Positions 33,975 to 44,226 of a stretch of DNA of 64,000 nucleotides are shown in pieces. The number at the start of each line of letters is the position of its first letter. Position 1 is the stretch's first letter. This DNA is from REEB95 sp963785735. Lineage in GTDB: Bacteria; Pseudomonadota; Alphaproteobacteria; ATCC43930; CGMCC-115725. The DNA is taken from assembly GCA_963785735.1 (NCBI GenBank), contig CAWAWJ010000002.1, positions 124,001 to 188,000 on the forward strand, written 5' to 3'. Under the pieces are notes generated by a model that searched no databases, was not told the DNA's origin, and worked only from the letters and a program-made list of their open reading frames with translations. A program made the translations under genes and the position numbers.

Positions 33975-35477
33975 TCAACCCTTGCCAAGCTTCAGCGCGT
34001 AGAAGCGCAAATCGCCCTGCCGGTCGACCAGCAGCAGTATGGATTTCAGCCCGGCCTTTCTCGCGGCGTCGATTTTCTTTGCGACGTCGGAGGTCGATTT
34101 CACCTCTTCCTGCGCCACTTCGACGATGACATCGCCGGCGCGCATGCCTTTTTCCGCAGCCGGGCCGTCGGCGTCGATGGATGTCACGACAACGCCGGTC
34201 GCGTCTTCGGTCACCCCGAAACGCTCGCGCAATTCCGGCGTCAAATTGGCGACCGCCAATCCCAGCGGCTTCATCGCCGTGCCGGCGGGCGGCGGCGCCG
34301 GCTGCTTGGCCGAGACGGATGCCTGCTGGTCGGTGTCCTTGAGTTCGCCGACCTTGACGTCGAGCAGCAATTCCTTGCGCTTGCGCCAAACTTTCACTTT
34401 TACCGTCTTGTCGATCGGCGTTTCGGCGACGATGCGCGGCAGGTGGCGCATGTCGGCTACGTCCTTGCCGTCGAAGCTCAACACCACGTCGCCCGGCAGG
34501 ATGCCGGCAACCTGGGCCGGGCCGCCATCCTGCACGCTGGCGATGAGCGCGCCCCTGGGCTTGTCGAGGCCGAGACTCTCGGCGATCTCGTCGGTCACGC
34601 TCTGGATGTTGACGCCAAGCCAGCCGCGCCGCGGATGGCCGAATTGCCGGATCTGATCGATCACCGGCTTGGCCAGATTCGACGGGATGGCGAAGCCGAT
34701 GCCGACCGAGCCGCCCGAGGGCGAGAAGATCGCGGTGTTAATGCCGATCACGTCGCCGTTCATGTTGAACATCGGCCCACCCGAATTGCCGCGGTTGATC
34801 GCGGCATCGGTCTGGAGGAAATCGTCATACGGGCCGGAATTGATCTCTCGCGCGCGCGCCGACAGGATTCCGGCCGTCACGGTGCCACCCAGCCCAAAGG
34901 GATTGCCGATCGCCAGCACCCAATCGCCCACCCGGATCTGATCGCTGTCGCCGAACTTGACCGCGGTGAATGGCTTGGACGATTTAATGCGCAACAGCGC
35001 CAAGTCGGTCTTGGTGTCCTTGCCGACGACCTCGGCCTTGAAGTTGGTGTCGTCCTGGAGCGTCACGGTGATCTCGTCCGCATCGGCGATGACGTGGTTG
35101 TTGGTCACGACCAGGCCCGAGGGATCGATGATGAAGCCCGAGCCGAGCGAAGTCGCATGGCGCGGCAGGGCTTCCTGTTGGCCGTTATGTGGCCGGTTCT
35201 TGTTGAGGAAATCCTTGAAGAATTCCTCGAAAGGCGAGCCCGGCGGAAATTGCGGAAAATCGCCGGACCCCGGCTGGTCGCCTTTGTCGGTCTTGTCGTC
35301 CTTGATAGTCTGGGTGGTCGAGATGTTGACCACTGCCGGCAGCAGCCTGGCGGCGAGGTCGGCGAAGCTGTCGGGCGCGGGCGCGGCATTGACCGCGGAC
35401 GAAGCCGCCAGCAACAGGACCAGCAGGCAGACCAGCGGATAACGGGTCCGGTCGGCAAGGCGAAGAATCACGTTCAC
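33975..35477 (-). CDS. degP: periplasmic serine protease DegP/HtrA
   Basis: A 500-residue envelope quality-control protease and chaperone. The signal peptide (about 1-28) starts at the GTG at 35477, which has AGGAG about nine bases upstream. The 72-residue extension upstream is not conserved-looking. Catalytic triad: His in VVTNNHVIADAD, Asp in KTDLALLRI, Ser in INRGNSGGPMFN. Two PDZ domains follow (GWLGVNIQSVTDEIAESL; LGLAVANLTPELRERFGV). It lies near DUF2065, hflC and hflK, the common alphaproteobacterial arrangement for membrane-protein quality control. Confidence 0.94.
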   Translation of the reverse strand: MNVILRLADRTRYPLVCLLVLLLAASSAVNAAPAPDSFADLAARLLPAVVNISTTQTIKDDKTDKGDQPGSGDFPQFPPGSPFEEFFKDFLNKNRPHNGQQEALPRHATSLGSGFIIDPSGLVVTNNHVIADADEITVTLQDDTNFKAEVVGKDTKTDLALLRIKSSKPFTAVKFGDSDQIRVGDWVLAIGNPFGLGGTVTAGILSARAREINSGPYDDFLQTDAAINRGNSGGPMFNMNGDVIGINTAIFSPSGGSVGIGFAIPSNLAKPVIDQIRQFGHPRRGWLGVNIQSVTDEIAESLGLDKPRGALIASVQDGGPAQVAGILPGDVVLSFDGKDVADMRHLPRIVAETPIDKTVKVKVWRKRKELLLDVKVGELKDTDQQASVSAKQPAPPPAGTAMKPLGLAVANLTPELRERFGVTEDATGVVVTSIDADGPAAEKGMRAGDVIVEVAQEEVKSTSDVAKKIDAARKAGLKSILLLVDRQGDLRFYALKLGKG

Positions 35478-35548
35478 GAAAAACGCTCCTGGAAACGTCC
35501 GGGCGGAGAGGCGCGATCTTAGGGGGAAACCGCGCGCCAAGCCAGTGC

Positions 35549-35746
35549 TCACCCGCCGATTTGACGCCGGATCAGCCAGATTGCGGCCACACCAAGACAG
35601 GCCGCGACGAGACCGCCCACGCGCAAGGCGCCCGCCGGCTGCAACGCCGTCTCCGCCATCATCTTCTGCATCGGCCGGGTGAAGAGGGCGCATAACAAGC
35701 CCTCGATGACGATCGCCAGCGCCAGCGCCGTGGCAAGATCCTTCAT
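35549..35746 (-). CDS. DUF2065 small membrane protein
   Basis: A 65-residue protein with two hydrophobic helices (LATALALAIVIEGLLCALF and LRVGGLVAACLGVAAIWLI) separated by a short loop with RPMQKMM. This is the DUF2065 (YjeT-like) pattern, and such genes sit next to hflC and hflK in many proteobacteria. It is ten bases downstream of hflC on the same strand. Its role is unknown; it may assist the HflKC-FtsH complex. Confidence 0.85.
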   Translation of the reverse strand: MKDLATALALAIVIEGLLCALFTRPMQKMMAETALQPAGALRVGGLVAACLGVAAIWLIRRQIGG

Positions 35747-35756
35747 GGCAATGCGC

Positions 35757-36665
35757 TCAACGCGACGGCGAGGTTGCGCCCAGGCCTTGCGGCCCGTTTT
35801 CGAGATAGCGGAAGAAATCGCTGTTGGGCGAGATCACGAAAGTCGTATTTGCGCCCGACAGGCCCTGGCGATAGGCGTCGAGCGTGCGGTAGAAGGCGAA
35901 GAAATTGCGGTCCTTGCTGTAGGCGTCGGCATAGATCTTGATGCTCTGGGAATCGCCCTCGCCGCGCAAAATTTGCGACTGCTTCTGCGCGTCGGCCAAG
36001 ATTTCGATGCGCTGGCGGTCGGCGTCGGCTCGAATCGCCTGAGCCTGGCGCGCGCCGTCGCCCCGGAAAGAGGCGGCTTCGCGCTGGCGCTCGGATTTCA
36101 TCCGGTCGTAAACCGCCTGGCTGTTCTCCTCGGGCAAATCGGCGCGGCGGATGCGCACGTCGATCAGGTCGATTCCGAAGGCCTTGGCCTGGCCGTTCAC
36201 CTCGTCGCGCACCTGCTGCATGATCGCGGCGCGCTTGTCGGAAACCACCGCCTGCAATTCGACATTGCCGATGATGCGGCGCAGGCTGCCGTTGATGAGC
36301 GTGCCGAGCCGCGCGCGCACCACCGCTTCAGTGCCGACGCTCTGATAGAATTGCAGCGGATCGGATATCCGGAAGCGGGCATAGGCGTCGACCACCAGCC
36401 GCTTCTGGTCGGACGCGATCACCTCCTCGGCCGACGGCTCGAAATCGAGGATGCGGCGGTCGTAGATCACCACGTCCTGATAGGGCAGTTTGAAATGGAG
36501 CCCCGGCTCGTTGATCGGCCGCACCGGTTTGCCGAATTGCAGGACCAGAGCCTCCTCGGTCTGCTGCACCGTGAAAAACACGGACCAAGCGAGCCCGAGA
36601 ACGACGATGGCGGCGCCGGCGATGGCGGCGAGTACATGGGGTTTCATGTTCAAATCGAGCCTCAT
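35757..36665 (-). CDS. hflC: FtsH-protease modulator HflC
   Basis: A 302-residue SPFH/prohibitin-like protein with one N-terminal helix (about 9-31) and a periplasmic band-7 domain (VQQTEEALVLQFGKPVRPI, EPGLHFKLPYQDVVIYDRR, FRISDPLQFYQSVG). A long charged helix (RMKSERQREAASFRGDGARQ) and the C-terminal YAFYRTLDAYR-type segment follow. With HflK it forms cage-like assemblies around FtsH and modulates membrane-protein turnover. The ATG overlaps the hflK stop (ATGA). The reading frame is intact, unlike its partner. Confidence 0.94.
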   Translation of the reverse strand: MRLDLNMKPHVLAAIAGAAIVVLGLAWSVFFTVQQTEEALVLQFGKPVRPINEPGLHFKLPYQDVVIYDRRILDFEPSAEEVIASDQKRLVVDAYARFRISDPLQFYQSVGTEAVVRARLGTLINGSLRRIIGNVELQAVVSDKRAAIMQQVRDEVNGQAKAFGIDLIDVRIRRADLPEENSQAVYDRMKSERQREAASFRGDGARQAQAIRADADRQRIEILADAQKQSQILRGEGDSQSIKIYADAYSKDRNFFAFYRTLDAYRQGLSGANTTFVISPNSDFFRYLENGPQGLGATSPSR

Positions 36666-37751
36666 GGACTGCCACCCTTGGACTGATCGGGCGCCGCCGG
36701 CTGTTGCAGCGCGGGCAGCGGCAGATAAGGCAGCACGCCCGAGGCCGAGGCGCCCTTGTCGATCATCACCTTGTTGGTGCTCTTGAGGATCGATTCCATG
36801 GTTTCGATATAGAGCCGGCGCGCGGTGACATCGGGCGCGACCGCATAGGAGCCATAAACCGAATTGAAGCGCGCGGCGTCGCCTTGCGCCTGAAGCACGA
36901 TCTGCGCCTTGTAGGCTTGCGCCTCCTGCACCACGCGCGCGGCGTCGCCTTGCGCCACCGGCACGAGATTGTTGGCGTAGGTCTGCGCCTCGTTGATGAG
37001 GCGCTGCTGGTCGATCTTGGCGCTTTGCACGTCGCGGAAGGAATCGATCACCGGCTGCGGCGGATCGACCTTCTGCAGCTGCACCTGGGTGATCTCGATG
37101 CCGCGCTGATAGCTGTCGAGGATCTGCTGCAGCAGGGTCTGAGTATCGGTTTCGATCTTGGCGCGGCCCTCGGCCAGCGCGCTGGCGATCTCGGTATGGC
37201 CGATCACCTCGCGCATCGCGCTTTCCGCCGCCGACTTCACCGTGCCGTCGGGATCGCGGATGTTGAAGAGATAGTCCTGCGCGTTCTTGATGAGACAAAA
37301 CACGGTGAAGTTGATGTCGACGATGTTCTCGTCGCCGGTCAGCATCAGCGATTCCTGCGGTATCGTGCCGTGTGCCCGTGTCGGAGCGGTAGCCGATCTC
37401 GATGCGGTTGACGCGCGTGACCTTGGGGGTCAGGGCCTCTTCGATGGGCATCGGCAGGTGATAGTTGAGGCCCGGGCTGGTGGTGCGGTCGAAGGCGCCG
37501 AAGCGCAACACAATGCCTTCTTCATCGGGCTCGACGCGATAGAAGCCGCTGGCGAGCCAGAGCACCACCACCGCCGCCAGCACCACGATGAAACCGCGGC
37601 TGCGCCCCATGCCGCCGGGCAGGAGATTGCGGATGCGTTCCTGCGCCTTGCGCAGGAATTCCTCGAAATCGGGTGGCGTGAGGCCGCCCAGCGGACTCTT
37701 GCCCCCGCCGCCGCCCCACGGGCCGCCGCCGCCCGGATTGTTCCAAGACAT
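36662..37751 (-). pseudogene. hflK: FtsH-protease modulator HflK, frameshifted
   Basis: The N-terminal 125 codons from the ATG at 37751 (Gly/Pro-rich start WNNPGGGGPWGG, one membrane helix, EEGIVLRFGAFDRTTSPGLN) and the C-terminal 227 codons (SLMLTGDENIVDINFTVF, QIVLQAQGDAARFNSVYGSY) both match HflK, but in frames offset by one base. The join lies near 37365-37370, where one extra C in CGGCACGATACC restores TRTIPQESLMLTG. Both halves are well preserved, so a base-calling or assembly error is more likely than decay. Similar errors follow in mrp. Confidence 0.85.
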
Positions 37752-37869
37752 ACGCGCTTCCTCGAACCTTGCTTTGCAGAGTGGCCGTCTTAGGTCTTAT
37801 ATGTCGGAAAGCCGGTTCGCGCCATAACGGGTGGAGCGGCCGGACTTGTCAAGGAATAGCGGGTTACCT

Positions 37870-39007
<1,138 letters not shown>

Positions 39008-39010
39008 CTT

Positions 39011-39949
39011 TTAAGTCGGCCGCCCCAACTTCTCCATCAACTCGCCCCATTCGCGCTTGGAGAGGCCGCTTTCTTCCTGGGACAATTTCTCGCCGGCGAT
39101 GAGCTTCTTCACCACTTCGAGCGCGCCAGCCGAAAGCTGCGCCGCGCCCAGGCGGTGCTGGTGGAAGGCCTCGGCGGTCAAGGGGACCCATTTCTCCAAG
39201 GTCCCTATCATCGCCGCGGCATAGGCCCTGATCTCGTATTGCGCGTGGTCGTCGGCGCGTAAGCTAAGGAAATTCAGGAGATTGTGGAGATCGGTTTTCC
39301 AATACCACTGGGTGTAAAAATTCAAGGACAGGTTCATGCGCGCAAGCTCGCGCGCCAGGCCCTTCTGGCCCGGGTCCACCGGCTTGCCATCCTCGCTTTC
39401 GTTCAGCATCTCGGCATAGCCGCGATAGCTGCGCTCGGCATCCTCGCGCAAGAGGTCGAGCACGCGCTTCGCTTCTTTCCCGGTCAGCACCTCGCCCCGC
39501 CCCTGGCGGTTCGAAACCGATTGCGCCGCCAGATGCTCGGGCGCCGGCAGGTAGAACTCGTTGTCGAGGATCGAATAGCGCGCGGAATATTCGTTCACGT
39601 TGGCGGTGCGATGCCTGATCCACTGGCGCGCGACGAAGATCGGCAGCTTGACGTGGTACTTGATCTCGCACATCTCGAAGGGCGTGGTATGCCGGTGCCG
39701 CATCAGATAGTGGATGAGGCCCTTATCCTCGCTCACCTTCTTGGTGCCCTTGCCGTAGGAAACGCGCGCCGCCTGCACCACCGCCGCGTCGTCACCCATA
39801 TAGTCGATGACGCGGATGAAGCCATGATCCAGAACCGGGATCGCCTCATAAAGAATCTCCTCAAGGCCGGGCACGGTGGCGCGGCGCGTAGGCGCGCTTT
39901 CGGCGCGCTGCTTTTCGATCTCTGCTTTCTGCTCGGGCGTCAAAGGCAT
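39011..39949 (-). CDS. thyX: FAD-dependent thymidylate synthase
   Basis: A 312-residue flavin-dependent enzyme making dTMP from dUMP with NADPH and methylenetetrahydrofolate. The ThyX motif is RHRTANVNEYSARYS, the nucleotide-binding region is RQWIRHRTAN, and FYTQWYWKTDLHNLLNFLSLR is the C-terminal conserved block. The organism would not need a separate dihydrofolate-regenerating ThyA for this step. The gene ends three bases from the mrp stop, convergent, and is followed upstream by the divergent tmRNA gene. Confidence 0.96.
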   Translation of the reverse strand: MPLTPEQKAEIEKQRAESAPTRRATVPGLEEILYEAIPVLDHGFIRVIDYMGDDAAVVQAARVSYGKGTKKVSEDKGLIHYLMRHRHTTPFEMCEIKYHVKLPIFVARQWIRHRTANVNEYSARYSILDNEFYLPAPEHLAAQSVSNRQGRGEVLTGKEAKRVLDLLREDAERSYRGYAEMLNESEDGKPVDPGQKGLARELARMNLSLNFYTQWYWKTDLHNLLNFLSLRADDHAQYEIRAYAAAMIGTLEKWVPLTAEAFHQHRLGAAQLSAGALEVVKKLIAGEKLSQEESGLSKREWGELMEKLGRPT

Positions 39950-40039
39950 GGGAGGCGCACTTTAGCCGCCGTCCCGCCCGCCTCCAAGGAAAACTCGGGT
40001 CTTGGTTGTGCGTTAACGAAAAAGGCCTATATTGGAGGT

Positions 40040-40290
40040 GCTGGGCAACCAGCTATGGCGATAAACGGCGCATGGAATATGCGTTGCGGACCCGGGGGCA
40101 GTACCCGGCGCCTCCACCAGTTTCGCGGGACCCCAAAAGTCCCGCGCCTCACGGGGGCGAACTAGGATCGACGCGCGTAGTAAAGATGCAACTTTCGCCC
40201 GGCATGGTACCGCCGTTATCGGGCCAACAACCAAGTGCGAACGATAACACTATCGCACTCGCTGCTTAGTCTCTAAGCAAGCGCGGTCCG
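40040..40290 (+). ncRNA. ssrA: circularly permuted two-piece tmRNA
   Basis: The acceptor piece comes first, ending GGCGCCTCCACCA (CCA at 40117-40119) after a T-arm-like GGACCCGGGGGCAGTACCC. A removable loop with a GCGGGAC...GTCCCGC hairpin follows, and then the coding piece starting GGGGGCGAACTAGGATCGAC (from 40153). GGGGGCG pairs with CGCCTCC as the acceptor stem. The tag frame starts at 40237 and reads ANDNTIALAA then TAG (40267-40269), with the usual ALAA degron. This order is the alphaproteobacterial permuted form. The 5' and 3' ends are approximate. sspB, encoding the tag-binding ClpXP adaptor, lies 70 bases downstream. Confidence 0.92.
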
Positions 40291-40359
40291 GGGGGCACCG
40301 GGCAACAGAAGCCCCCCACTGATTTCGGTGTTGAGACAACCGCCGAGGGTGACGGCACC

Positions 40360-40848
40360 GTGAAAGACCTGTTGCGATACGACAAGATGGTCGAGGCCGC
40401 GTTGCGCGGCGTGGTGCGCGAGGCGTTGGCGCGCACGGCCGCCAACGGCATGCCCGGCGCGCATCATTTCTACATCACCTTCAAAACGGGGTTCGAGGGC
40501 GTCGAGCTGCCGGCCAATCTGCGCGCCAAGCACCCCGAGGAGATGACCGTGGTGCTGGAGCATCAGTTCTGGGATCTCGAGGTCGAGGAAGACCATTTTG
40601 CGGTGACGCTGTCCTTCCAGAACAAGCCCGAACGCCTGGTGATCCCGTTCGAGGCGATCCTGTCCTTCGCCGATCCGGCGGTGAAATTCGGCCTGCAATT
40701 CCAGCAAGCCGCCGCCGCCAATGAGGGTGGCCAGTCGCCCGGCGCGGCCGAAGCCGCGCCCTTATCCGAAACCCCCGCTGCTCCGGCCGCCAAATCCGGC
40801 GACAAAAGCGGCGAGGTGGTTAACATCGACAAGTTCAGGAAGAAATAG
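40360..40848 (+). CDS. sspB: ClpXP adaptor SspB (alphaproteobacterial type)
   Basis: A 162-residue adaptor that binds ssrA-tagged proteins and delivers them to ClpXP. The folded domain (about 1-125) shows YDKMVEAALRGVVREAL, HHFYITFKTGFEGVELP, EEMTVVLEHQFWDLEV and ERLVIPFEAILSFADPAV. A flexible Ala/Pro-rich linker then leads to the short ClpX-binding peptide at the C-terminus (VVNIDKFRKK). The GTG start at 40360 fits the family N-terminus. It sits directly behind ssrA, so substrate tag and adaptor are neighbours. Confidence 0.93.
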   Translation: MKDLLRYDKMVEAALRGVVREALARTAANGMPGAHHFYITFKTGFEGVELPANLRAKHPEEMTVVLEHQFWDLEVEEDHFAVTLSFQNKPERLVIPFEAILSFADPAVKFGLQFQQAAAANEGGQSPGAAEAAPLSETPAAPAAKSGDKSGEVVNIDKFRKK

Positions 40849-40933
40849 CCGCCGGAAAACGGCCCGGCTTGACGGGCAAGGCGGAATAGGGCTTCTCTCG
40901 GCCCGCTTTCTTGATCCGAGGGACGAAGAGACT

Positions 40934-42547
40934 ATGGGCGAGGGCGATTTTCACGAGCTATTCCTGTTGGGCGAGGACGACGCGCCCTACCGCAAGCTCA
41001 CTTCGGATTATGTCAGCACGGGCGATTTTGCCGGCCAGAGCATGCTCAAGGTCGATCTCAAGGCGCTGACCGAGCTGGCGCACCAGGCCTTCGTCGATTG
41101 CGCCCATCTGCTGCGCCCCGGCCACCTGAAGCAGCTGCGCGCCATCCTCGACGACCCCGAAGCCTCTTCCAACGACAAGTTCGTGGCCTTCGATCTCCTG
41201 AAGAACGCCAATATCGCCGCCGGCAAGGTTCTGCCGATGTGCCAGGATACCGGCACCGCCATCGTCATGGGCAAGAAGGGTCAGCGCGTCTGGACCGGCG
41301 GCAACGACGCCGCCGCGCTTTCGGCCGGCATCCGCCGCACCTTCACCGAGACCAATCTGCGCTACAGTCAGGTGGCGCCGCTTTCCATGTATGACGAGGT
41401 CAACACCGGCGACAATCTGCCGGCGCAGATCGACCTCTATGCCGACGAGGGCGACGAATACCATTTCCTGTTCGTCGCCAAGGGTGGCGGCTCGGCCAAT
41501 AAGAGCTTTCTCTATCAGCAGACAAGGGCGGTGCTGAACCCGAAATCGCTCATCAAGTTCCTCGACGAGAAGATCAAGACGCTTGGGACCGCCGCCTGCC
41601 CGCCCTATCACCTTGCGATCGTCATCGGCGGCACCTCGGCCGAGATGAACCTCAAGACCGTGAAGCTCGCCTCCTGCCGCTATCTCGACAATCTTCCGAT
41701 CAAGGGCAACAAGTTCGGCCAGGCCTATCGCGACCGCGATTTCGAGCAGGAGGTGTTGCAGTTGACGCGCGGCATGGGCATTGGCGCGCAATTCGGCGGC
41801 AAGTATTTCTGCCACGACGTGCGCGTGATCCGCCTCCCCCGGCACGGCGCCAGCGTGCCTATCGGTCTCGGCGTCTCCTGTTCCGCCGACCGGCAGATCC
41901 TAGGCAAGATTTCGCGCGACGGCGTGTTTCTGGAGCAGCTCGAGACCAACCCGGCGCAATACCTGCCCGAGATCGGCGAGGAAAAACTGGGCGGCGACGT
42001 CGTCCGGATCGACCTCAAGCAGCCGATGAGCGACATCCGGAATCTCTTGTCGCGCTATCCGATCAAGACGAGGCTTGCGCTCACCGGCACGCTCATCGTC
42101 GCGCGCGACATCGCCCACGCCAAGCTCAAGGACCGGCTCGATAGCGGCCAGGGCCTGCCACAATACGCCAAGGACCATCCGATCTACTATGCCGGCCCGG
42201 CCAAGACGCCCCACGGCCTCGCCTCGGGCTCCTTCGGCCCGACCACGGCGGGGCGCATGGATTCCTATGTCGACCAGTTCATGGCGGCGGGCGGCAGTTT
42301 CGTGACCCTGGCCAAGGGCAATCGCGGCGCGGAAGTGCGCGAGGCCTGCAAGAAGCATGGCGGCTTCTATTTGGGTTCGATCGGCGGCCCGGCGGCGCGC
42401 TTAGCGCAGGATTGCATCAAGCGGGTCGAGGTGGTGGAATACCCTGAACTCGGCATGGAAGCGGTGTGGCGAATCGAGGTGGTGGATTTCCCCGCCTTCA
42501 TCGTCATTGACGACAAGGGCAATGACTTTTTCGCCAAGCTCGCTTGA
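40934..42547 (+). CDS. fumA: class I (4Fe-4S) fumarate hydratase
   Basis: A 537-residue iron-sulfur hydro-lyase interconverting fumarate and malate in the TCA cycle. The N-terminal alpha-type domain carries LPMCQDTGTAIVMGKKG and GVSCSADRQ with cluster cysteines. Further matches are HLAIVIGGTSAEMNLKTVK, and the beta-type domain has YAGPAKTPHGLASGSFGPTTAGRMD and GNRGAEVREACKKHGGFYLG. Both domains are fused, as in FumA/FumB. The ATG at 40934 is used; the frame upstream overlaps sspB. The oxygen-sensitive class I enzyme suggests iron-replete or low-oxygen use. Confidence 0.94.
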   Translation: MGEGDFHELFLLGEDDAPYRKLTSDYVSTGDFAGQSMLKVDLKALTELAHQAFVDCAHLLRPGHLKQLRAILDDPEASSNDKFVAFDLLKNANIAAGKVLPMCQDTGTAIVMGKKGQRVWTGGNDAAALSAGIRRTFTETNLRYSQVAPLSMYDEVNTGDNLPAQIDLYADEGDEYHFLFVAKGGGSANKSFLYQQTRAVLNPKSLIKFLDEKIKTLGTAACPPYHLAIVIGGTSAEMNLKTVKLASCRYLDNLPIKGNKFGQAYRDRDFEQEVLQLTRGMGIGAQFGGKYFCHDVRVIRLPRHGASVPIGLGVSCSADRQILGKISRDGVFLEQLETNPAQYLPEIGEEKLGGDVVRIDLKQPMSDIRNLLSRYPIKTRLALTGTLIVARDIAHAKLKDRLDSGQGLPQYAKDHPIYYAGPAKTPHGLASGSFGPTTAGRMDSYVDQFMAAGGSFVTLAKGNRGAEVREACKKHGGFYLGSIGGPAARLAQDCIKRVEVVEYPELGMEAVWRIEVVDFPAFIVIDDKGNDFFAKLA

Positions 42548-42581
42548 AACGCGGATTGCTGAACAAGAACCAAGGAAGCGC

Positions 42582-43136
42582 GTGGCAGAGACCATCGATC
42601 TCGCGGCCCTGATCCGGGGGGAAAAGGCGCAATGGGACGCCTTCGCGCGACGCTATACCGGTCTGATCCTCTCCGCCGTGCGCAGCCAGGCGCGCGACGG
42701 CACCGATATCGACGATCTGGTGCAGGAGGTCTTCCTGCGTCTGTGCAAGGACGGCTTCCGGCTCTTGAAGACCTATGATGCGACGCGCGCCGGGCTTTCG
42801 ACCTGGCTCACCATCGTCGCGCGTTCGACCGCGCGCGACGTGCTGCGCCGCCGCCAGCCCCAGACCACGCCCTATGAGGCGGTGCCGGAATCGGCGCTGG
42901 CGGTCAACCCGCCGACGCATGAGCACATCAAGCTGCCGGACGAGATATTGTCGCCGCGGCAGAAGCTGGTGCTGACCATGCTCTACGAGCGCGACATGGA
43001 CGTGACCGAGGTGGCGAAGTCCCTGGGGGTCGATCCCCAGACGGTGCGCAGTACCCACCATAAGGCCATGCTCAAGCTCCGGAGCCATTTCGCCATCGAC
43101 GACACCGGCAAGGCGGTTGGAGATAAAACCGGCTGA
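42582..43136 (+). CDS. ECF-type RNA polymerase sigma factor
   Basis: A 184-residue sigma-70 family member with region 2 (FARRYTGLILSAVRSQARD, then DIDDLVQEVFLRLCKD) and region 4 (LSPRQKLVLTMLYERDMDV, TEVAKSLGVDPQTVRSTHHK), and no region 3. The start is GTG at 42582, with AAGGAAG four to six bases upstream. An ATG at 42507 lies inside the fumarase gene. It is followed by a single-helix membrane protein and a periplasmic sensor-like protein, the usual order sigma-anti-sigma-sensor. The stimulus is unknown. Confidence 0.85.
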   Translation: MAETIDLAALIRGEKAQWDAFARRYTGLILSAVRSQARDGTDIDDLVQEVFLRLCKDGFRLLKTYDATRAGLSTWLTIVARSTARDVLRRRQPQTTPYEAVPESALAVNPPTHEHIKLPDEILSPRQKLVLTMLYERDMDVTEVAKSLGVDPQTVRSTHHKAMLKLRSHFAIDDTGKAVGDKTG

Positions 43137-43189
43137 AACGGGGATGGATAAGGGGTTTTATGCCTAAATTAGGGAAGCGGAGATGACCT

Positions 43190-43726
43190 ATGACTGAATC
43201 GGGGGACAATAGCCAGGCCGAGGAAGCCGCGTTATGGCGGCGTTTCCGCGCGCTCGAACGCAAATCTGGATTGAAGGTCAGGGATTTAGGCGATCCCTCG
43301 ACCCTCGCCGCCTATGCCGAGGGAAGGCTTGGGACCAAGGCCGCGGAAGCGGTCGAAAGCTTCCTGGCATCCAAGCCCGAGATCATCGGCGACATCCTGG
43401 CGGCGCGGGCCGCGGTACAGGCGTCGGCGCCGGTGGCGTCGGAGGCCATGATCGCCCGGGCCGCCGGTCTCGTGGCGCCGCGCGCGACTCCGAAATTCGA
43501 TCCGCGCATCGTGCCCTTCCGTTCCGCTCCCGTGCAAAAGACGGATTGGCGCGTCACCCTGTCGCGCCTCGCCATCGCCGCGAGCTTGGTCGTCACCGGC
43601 CTGGTCGGATTCGCGCTCGGCAGCGACACCTACGGCAATTTCGTGCAATCGCGCACCGAATCCTCCGCCCCCGATCTGTTCGACCAGCCCGCGGGCTTCC
43701 TTAGCGGAGAGGATTCAAGCTCGTGA
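43190..43726 (+). CDS. single-helix membrane protein, candidate anti-sigma factor
   Basis: A 178-residue bitopic protein. The cytosolic part (1-120) has LGDPSTLAAYAEGRLGTKAAEAVESFLASKP, a pattern seen in anti-sigma-like N-terminal helices. One membrane helix spans about 124-143 (LSRLAIAASLVVTGLVGFAL), and a short periplasmic tail follows. There is no HX3CX2C zinc motif, so it is not a ZAS-type anti-sigma. Position behind an ECF sigma gene (53 bases) and a GTGA overlap with the sensor gene support the role. Confidence 0.65.
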   Translation: MTESGDNSQAEEAALWRRFRALERKSGLKVRDLGDPSTLAAYAEGRLGTKAAEAVESFLASKPEIIGDILAARAAVQASAPVASEAMIARAAGLVAPRATPKFDPRIVPFRSAPVQKTDWRVTLSRLAIAASLVVTGLVGFALGSDTYGNFVQSRTESSAPDLFDQPAGFLSGEDSSS

Positions 43727-44202
43727 CCGGCATCGGTCCCTCTGGCCGTCCCGCCGGCGGGCGCGGACGGTTTGTCCTCATCGCGTTTGCGCTGTCGCTC
43801 ACGCTCAACATCTTCTTCGTCGCCGGGTTGATCTGGACCCGGACCATGGACCATCCACCGACGCCGCCGGCGCTGGCAGCGGTCGAGCGCTTCGAGAAAA
43901 TCGCCAAGGACCTCAACCTGGCCGGCGACCAGCTCGCCACCTTCCAGCAATTCGACCAAGCGTTCCGCGATCGCCAGCGGCAGTTGCGCGAGCAGAACCG
44001 GCCGATCGCCGATGCGGTATGGAACGAGCTGGCACAGACGCAGCCCGACCCGGCCAAGGTCTCCAGCTTGATCGACCAGGCCACCGAGAATCGCCGCGCC
44101 GCGCAAAAGGACAATACCCTGGCGCTGATGAAATTCCTGGCGGCGCTGTCGCCCGAACAGCGCGCCCAATTCGCCGACCTCGCCCGGCAGCGCCACCCAT
44201 AG
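43723..44202 (+). CDS. periplasmic heavy-metal-sensor-like protein (CnrX/Spy type)
   Basis: A 159-residue membrane-anchored periplasmic protein: N-terminal helix about 17-38 (FVLIAFALSLTLNIFFVAGLI), then a helical hairpin (FEKIAKDLNLAGDQLATFQQF, RQRQLREQNRPIADAVW, FLAALSPEQRAQFADLARQR) of the heavy-metal-resistance/LTXXQ type. The start is a GTG overlapping the stop of the membrane protein gene. In CnrYXH-like systems this protein senses metal or stress and frees the sigma factor. Here no His/Met-rich metal site is evident, so the signal is open. Confidence 0.72.
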   Translation: MTGIGPSGRPAGGRGRFVLIAFALSLTLNIFFVAGLIWTRTMDHPPTPPALAAVERFEKIAKDLNLAGDQLATFQQFDQAFRDRQRQLREQNRPIADAVWNELAQTQPDPAKVSSLIDQATENRRAAQKDNTLALMKFLAALSPEQRAQFADLARQRHP

Positions 44203-44226
44203 ACGCCACATGAACGGACGGGAAGG

